Shown: piece by piece, positions 5,009 through 8,265 of the stretch
Layout of the letters: every line of letters starts with the position of its first letter
How positions within the stretch are numbered: position 1 is the first letter of the stretch
Assembly (NCBI GenBank): GCA_937915915.1
Contig: CALGGN010000342.1
Location: forward strand, 1-8,265
Reading direction: 5' to 3'
Length of the DNA stretch: 8,265 bases
Source: an uncultured Selenomonas sp.
GTDB taxonomy: Bacteria > Bacillota > Negativicutes > Selenomonadales > Selenomonadaceae
The notes under the pieces: generated by a model
What the model was told of the DNA's origin: nothing
Seen by the model: only the letters and a program-made list of their open reading frames with translations
The model's database searches: none
Program-made: the position numbers and the translations under genes

Positions 5009-7592
5009 CTCCCAGAGCGTTTTCCACGGCGGGCTTGATGCGGTCAGCCACTTGGTCGGCAAGCATCCGCATCCCCTCGTTGTCCTGCGTGACGGCGTTC
5101 TCGATATTGACTTGGACGGTCACTTGGCGATTGTCGGTGACTTGATTCTGCCCACCCGCAAGACTGCCGTCCTGTGCCACAGGAGCGGAGCCGAGTTTGT
5201 CCATCTGCTGACGGATGCCTTTGAGTTCCGAGTTCATGCTCCCCATAACCTCGTCGTAGCTATATTCCCTGCCGTCCACGCTCATGCGGAAGTTGCGCTT
5301 CATTTCCTCCTGCTCGGCGGCTATGACGGCAGGGTCGCGGAAATTGGGCAGGAGATTTTCGAGCATGGATTTCCGGGCTTGTTGGAATCCGGCAAGCTGC
5401 TCCGGCGTCATCTGCAAATCGTCCATGGTAAAGCCGTGGGCTTGTTTGTAGTATTCCGCGAGTCCTCGCTCGCCGCCTTGGAGATAGGCTTTGAACTCTT
5501 CTTTTTGGGATTGGAGGACTTGGAGCGCGGCATTGCGCTTGGCGTCAAGTTTTTCTTTCTCTGCCCAGCGCGTCGCTTCGACCTCGTCCAGCCCCTTTTT
5601 AATCCAAGCCTGTTTCTCCCGCTCGATATCATCCAGTCGATTTTGAAGTTCCGTTTTCCAGATGGAGTTAATCTTGGATGCCACTTCATTTTCCCATTGC
5701 TCCATGACCTTGGCTTTGCTTGCCTCTGCCCACTCTGCCGCGCTGACTTCATCCAGTCCCTTTTGGCGGTAGGCTTTGGCTTCCCGGTCAATATTGTCCA
5801 ACTGGTTTTGAAGTTCCGTCTTATAGAGCGAATTAACGCTGTCCACCACATTCTTTTGAAAATCCTCATAAACTTTTGCCTGCCTCGCTAATTTGTACTC
5901 GTCGAGCAGATTCACATCCGCGCCCTTTTCCTTCATCTGCTCGATTTCCTTGGTGATGTCGTGGAGGGATTTTTCCAGTTCGTTGTGGGTAAGGTCGTAG
6001 AGGGAATCCGTCAGCTGCTTATTCGCCTTGGTCGCTTCCTCCGTAGCTTTGGCGGCTTTCTTCTCCGCCTCGGCTCTCCGTTTGGCGGCTGTGGCGTTCT
6101 CAAACTGGGCGCGTTTGTTTTTCTCGGCCTCGGCAGCGGCTTCTTTTTCCGCTTTGGCTTTCTCCTGCAAGGCTTTCTGCTCCTCAAGATATGCCTTGTA
6201 TTCGTCTCCGTACATTTGGTCGAGGATTGCGCCGCCGAGGATAGGGACGGCGATAAGGGGAGATGCGCCGGGGTGATTGTCGATGAGCCATTTGTTGGCT
6301 TGCGCTCTTTCGGAAATGACGTGCAACTGCTCCCCGATGAATACGAGAAGTTCTGCTACGGTCTTTAACGCCGAACCCCAGCCCTTCACCGCATCTTTGA
6401 TGGTTTCCTTGTTGTCCTGAATGACTTGCACCATTTCCCTGAAGGAGTCCGTGACGCTTGGCATGAGTTCCGTGGCAAGGGGCAGGAGAGCCGTGCCGAA
6501 AGCCGACTTTAGCTGACCCATCTCCATTTCCATCGCTTTCCACTGCAACCAAGTCTTGTGGCTCTCCTCGGGATTCAGGAGTCCCGTGGTCTTGACATTG
6601 GCGGCAACCTGCATCAAATCGTCGTACTGCTCAAGGAGCGGAATAAGAGCCGCGCCCCTTGCGCCGAGGACTTCCGCCGTATAGGCTTCCTCCTGTCCCA
6701 TTTCCGTTGCGTACTGGTAGCCCTTGGCAAGCTGCGCCAGTTGCTCATTGAGCGGCAGGAGATTCCCGGCGGAATCGAGAATAGATATGCCGAAACGCTC
6801 CATCGCCTTGGTGGTTTCGTTGCCGCTCTCCCCGGCAAGCTCCACTTGCTTGTCCAGACGGGCGATAAGCGGTATGACGCTCATCACATCCATGCCAGCT
6901 AACTGGAAGGTGCGGTTCAGTTGCCCGGCTTCAGCCGCCGAGGCGTGTAAGCGTTTGGTGAGCCGATAGAAATTTTCCCCTGCCTCCATGGCTCCTTTGG
7001 TGAGGGAGAACAGCCCCGCGCCCGTGGAGAGGATAGCCATTGCCGCAGCCGCTTTAGCGGAGAGCAAGGAGAATCCTCCCGTCAAACTGCTCAAGCCGCC
7101 TTTGGCTTTGGATAGAGCAGTATTGACGGTCGTTCCGAATGTTCCCGCCTTGACGGTGGTTTGAGTAATCGTACCGCCGAGTTTCTGCATTTCGGCATTG
7201 AGTTTGCGGACTTCCGCTTCCGTCTGCGCCACAATCCGCTGTTGTTTCAGGAGATTCGTTTCCGCTCGGTGCGCCGCATCGCTGTCCTTGCCGGATGTCT
7301 TTTGCGCGTCCCGGAGGACGGCGGCGAGGATTTCCTCCTTCTTCCGCTGGATATCCAATTGCTGATTGATGGCCTGTTGCTTGACCTTGATTTTGTCAAG
7401 TTCCGAGCCGACACCTTCAAGTTTGGCAAGATCCACGTCCATCTTGATTTTGATTTGGTTCGCCTTGCTCCCAAGCCGCGCCACCGCTTGCGACACCGTC
7501 TTTCCCGCCGTGTCGAAGTCCAACTGGAGGCGGGCGATGTCGAGACCAAGGCTGATATAGAGTTCGTCAATCTGCTGTCCGCGCTTTGCCAT
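4980..7592 (-). CDS. Tail tape measure protein
   Basis: This 870-residue protein starts at ATG 7592 behind AGGAGG. It sets tail length and sits inside the tail tube; in many phages it also helps DNA enter the cell. Residues 1-140 are helical and heptad-like. A glycine/alanine-rich hydrophobic stretch lies at about 163-200 (MAILSTGAGLFSLTKG). Residues 200-420 resemble the TP901-1-type tape measure core (ARLDKQVELAGESGNETTKA, VLGARGAALIPLLEQYDD). A second short hydrophobic stretch is at 445-458. A charged, Ala/Lys/Glu-rich coiled coil covers about 463-525, followed by three tandem 55-58 residue repeats (530-695). The end has the common form VQVNIENAV...MLADQVADRI. At roughly 0.15 nm per residue it would suit a tail of about 130 nm; that is a rule of thumb. 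No lysozyme or peptidase motif was seen. Confidence 0.92.
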   Translation of the reverse strand: MAKRGQQIDELYISLGLDIARLQLDFDTAGKTVSQAVARLGSKANQIKIKMDVDLAKLEGVGSELDKIKVKQQAINQQLDIQRKKEEILAAVLRDAQKTSGKDSDAAHRAETNLLKQQRIVAQTEAEVRKLNAEMQKLGGTITQTTVKAGTFGTTVNTALSKAKGGLSSLTGGFSLLSAKAAAAMAILSTGAGLFSLTKGAMEAGENFYRLTKRLHASAAEAGQLNRTFQLAGMDVMSVIPLIARLDKQVELAGESGNETTKAMERFGISILDSAGNLLPLNEQLAQLAKGYQYATEMGQEEAYTAEVLGARGAALIPLLEQYDDLMQVAANVKTTGLLNPEESHKTWLQWKAMEMEMGQLKSAFGTALLPLATELMPSVTDSFREMVQVIQDNKETIKDAVKGWGSALKTVAELLVFIGEQLHVISERAQANKWLIDNHPGASPLIAVPILGGAILDQMYGDEYKAYLEEQKALQEKAKAEKEAAAEAEKNKRAQFENATAAKRRAEAEKKAAKATEEATKANKQLTDSLYDLTHNELEKSLHDITKEIEQMKEKGADVNLLDEYKLARQAKVYEDFQKNVVDSVNSLYKTELQNQLDNIDREAKAYRQKGLDEVSAAEWAEASKAKVMEQWENEVASKINSIWKTELQNRLDDIEREKQAWIKKGLDEVEATRWAEKEKLDAKRNAALQVLQSQKEEFKAYLQGGERGLAEYYKQAHGFTMDDLQMTPEQLAGFQQARKSMLENLLPNFRDPAVIAAEQEEMKRNFRMSVDGREYSYDEVMGSMNSELKGIRQQMDKLGSAPVAQDGSLAGGQNQVTDNRQVTVQVNIENAVTQDNEGMRMLADQVADRIKPAVENALGGGDNSYSNW
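5005..5013 (-). promoter_or_regulatory. Strong ribosome binding site inside the end of the tape measure gene
   Basis: GGGAGGTGG lies within the last codons of the tape measure gene. Its GGAGG core (5012-5008) is 8 bases before an ATT codon at 4999, but overlaps the in-frame GTG at 5008. It therefore bears on the start of the next gene, which has no ATG in a suitable place. Confidence 0.55.
5508..6005 (-). repeat. Three tandem 55-58 residue repeats inside the tape measure protein
   Basis: Residues 530-587, 588-642 and 643-695 are copies of one unit. Each opens with S-(L/I)-(Y/W), then an ELQNxLDxIxRE-type helix, then a KG-(L)-DE-type turn and an AEW/ARW-like helix. Units 2 and 3 are closest (LYKTELQNQLDNIDREAKAY against WKTELQNRLDDIEREKQAW; KGLDEV in both). 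Unit 1 is diverged (LYDLTHNELEKSLHDITKEI, KGADVNLLDEY). Tape measure proteins often vary in length by gain or loss of such units. Confidence 0.85.
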
Positions 7593-7600
7593 GCGCCACG

Positions 7601-7606
7601 CCTCCT
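7601..7606 (-). promoter_or_regulatory. Ribosome binding site of the tape measure gene, fused to a stop codon
   Basis: AGGAGG sits 8 bases before the ATG at 7592 and confirms that start. Its first two bases are the last two of the TAG that ends the frameshifted chaperone (7607-7605), so ribosomes finishing that frame stop right on the next initiation site. This favours translational coupling. Confidence 0.85.
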
Positions 7607-8104
7607 AAATCACATCGTCAATGTATTTCTTGGACTTCGATTCGTCCATCAGAGCCACCACTACAAGCTGGTCGAGGAGATATGCTATCTCGTGATTGTC
7701 AATCTCCCACATCGTCCAGCCGTAGGCCTGTTGCAGCCGCTCGTAATAGAGCAGGATATTTTGGTACGGGGACAGATTCACTCCGTCCCCGTTTGGTCGT
7801 TTGGGAGTTTCACCAATTTGGCGAAGGTCTGGGACTGCAGCCAGCGGAACAACTCCCTCGTAAAAGGCACAACCTCGCAGATTCCCAAGGCATCCTCCAC
7901 GGCATCCTTGGTGACTTCCGGCTTGCCGAAAGCGAGGACAATCAGCCGCACATGAGCGTCAAGGAAATCGTCGATGGGCATCTGCCCCTTGTCTTGGTCG
8001 AAGAAGGCAAGGAACTCCCGCCAGACCCGCATCTTGGGCGAGGCGGGAGATACTTTCTTGCCGCCGATGATTAACTGCGGATTGATGGGCTGTACATCTT
8101 CCAT
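7605..8104 (-). CDS. Frameshifted tail assembly chaperone (gpGT-like fusion)
   Basis: The second reading frame downstream of the short chaperone stays open from the slip site to a TAG at 7607-7605. Slipping back one base at C CCA AAC (7805-7799) joins the first 102 residues to 64 new ones, giving a 166-residue protein. The junction reads KLPN then RPNGDGVNLSPYQNILLYYE. The extension is helical and rich in L, Y and Q (ERLQQAYGW, EIAYLLDQLVVVAL) and ends KSKKYIDDVI. In many siphophages the equivalent gpGT fusion bridges the tape measure and the tube protein. Alternatively, the second frame could be a separate 58-residue gene starting at GTG 7781, which overlaps the upstream TGA as GTGA and could be translated by reinitiation. 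The clean slip site plus hairpin makes me favour frameshifting. The stop overlaps the tape measure ribosome site. Confidence 0.74.
7766..7805 (-). promoter_or_regulatory. Programmed -1 ribosomal frameshift signal
   Basis: A heptamer C CCA AAC (7805-7799) lies in the chaperone reading frame exactly as the X XXY YYZ rule requires. After a 6-base spacer (GACCAA) comes a perfect 8-base-pair stem, ACGGGGAC (7792-7785) with GTCCCCGT (7773-7766), closing an 11-base loop. The zero-frame TGA (7780-7778) lies in the loop. Slip site, spacer length and GC-rich hairpin match the usual layout of stimulated -1 frameshifting in tail chaperone genes. Efficiency cannot be read from sequence, and I did not find a pseudoknot partner. 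Confidence 0.75.
7778..8104 (-). CDS. Tail assembly chaperone (gpG-like short product)
   Basis: This 108-residue protein starts at ATG 8104, with a good ribosome site (GGGAGGGA, 8118-8111) 6-7 bases upstream. It has no signal peptide or membrane segment. The body is mostly helical in appearance (MRVWREFLAFFDQ, FLDAHVRLIVLAFGK, FTRELFRWLQ). Size, composition and position between tube and tape measure genes fit the tail assembly chaperones that bind the tape measure protein in the cytoplasm and recruit tube subunits; they are not part of the finished virion. The last codons contain a -1 frameshift signal, so a fraction of ribosomes should make a longer form (see the frameshift entry). Function rests on gene order and architecture rather than a diagnostic motif. 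Confidence 0.78.
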   Translation of the reverse strand: MEDVQPINPQLIIGGKKVSPASPKMRVWREFLAFFDQDKGQMPIDDFLDAHVRLIVLAFGKPEVTKDAVEDALGICEVVPFTRELFRWLQSQTFAKLVKLPNDQTGTE

Positions 8105-8119
8105 CTGCTATCCCTCCCG

Positions 8120-8265
8120 TCAAACGCCGGAATACCAGCTATCGCCCGTGTTGTCGTAGCCGCTCTCGGTGTCGGCGTAGGTGTACGAATTCCCGTCGGA
8201 CAGGCGATAAATTGCCTTCGCCGTGATGGTGGGCGTTTGGTAGGAGATGTTCTCCTCCTTGGTCG
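8120..8265 (-). CDS. Major tail tube protein, C-terminal end (partial)
   Basis: This is the last 47 codons of a gene that starts beyond the right edge, ending at a TGA at 8122-8120. The visible residues begin TKEENISYQTPTITAKAIYR and end in DSWYSGV. This looks like the C-terminus of phi13-type major tail proteins, which polymerise into the tail tube around the tape measure. Position supports the call: in siphophages the tube gene normally lies just before the tail assembly chaperone and tape measure genes, as here. Only 15 bases separate its stop from the next start, so the two are probably co-transcribed. The family is recognised from memory of the end motif and gene order; the fold itself is out of view. 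Confidence 0.72.
   Translation of the reverse strand, partial: TKEENISYQTPTITAKAIYRLSDGNSYTYADTESGYDNTGDSWYSGV

Noticed and set aside
5009..5062. TTG at 5062 as the start of the gene after the tape measure
   Set aside because: It would add 18 residues overlapping the tape measure frame, with only a weak G-rich site 10 bases upstream, while a much better ribosome site lies 50 bases downstream.
5052..5891. Long plus-strand open frame of 279 codons
   Set aside because: It lies wholly opposite the tape measure gene, mirrors its repeats, and has no ribosome site or family resemblance; it is an antisense shadow caused by codon bias.
7766..7792. GC-rich hairpin as a transcription terminator
   Set aside because: No T-run follows the stem on either strand and it sits inside an overlapping coding region directly after a slip site, so a frameshift role fits better.
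7161..7955. Plus-strand open frame of 264 codons across the tape measure start and chaperone gene
   Set aside because: It spans a gene boundary on the opposite strand, where the minus-strand genes have clear ribosome sites and recognisable products. Its composition is that of a shadow.

Overview
The window is an 8.3 kb stretch of a siphophage-type tail operon, read entirely from the minus strand (right to left). Genes lie end to end, with overlapping stops and starts, and no gap is longer than about 25 bases. It most likely belongs to a prophage, or a free phage, of a Gram-positive-type host. The strong GGAGG ribosome sites, moderately GC-rich codon use, phi13-like tail tube end and ADT-repeat tail protein remind me of Firmicutes, perhaps Negativicutes such as Selenomonas relatives. 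That host guess is from memory and weak. No capsid, lysis, integrase or attachment sequence is in view, so a defective prophage or tail-like particle is also possible.

In order of transcription: the last 47 residues of the major tail tube protein (8265-8120); a tail assembly chaperone (8104-7778) whose end carries a well-formed -1 frameshift signal, extending it into a second frame to 7605; a short tape measure protein of 870 residues (7592-4980); two small beta-rich tail proteins of unknown role (about 5008-4667 and 4664-4245); two tandem paralogues with a lectin-like look (4231-3281 and 3284-2319); and a very large protein (2315 to beyond base 1) joining a repeat-rich N-terminus to a tail-hub-like domain and a YD-like segment. 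Its end is outside the window.

Together these would build a flexible non-contractile tail. The chaperones coat the tape measure, the tube polymerises around it, and the leftward genes form the tip and host-contact structure. The least ordinary parts are the tip genes. No classical distal tail (Dit) gene is recognisable. The paralogue pair sits between tape measure and hub. The hub protein begins with two blocks of W-x-P-x-G units (16-17 residue period, the blocks displaced by exactly 136 residues), each followed by an array of A-D-T units spaced almost exactly 14 residues apart (5 and 11 units).

I saw no tRNA, rRNA, CRISPR, insertion sequence, promoter or terminator.
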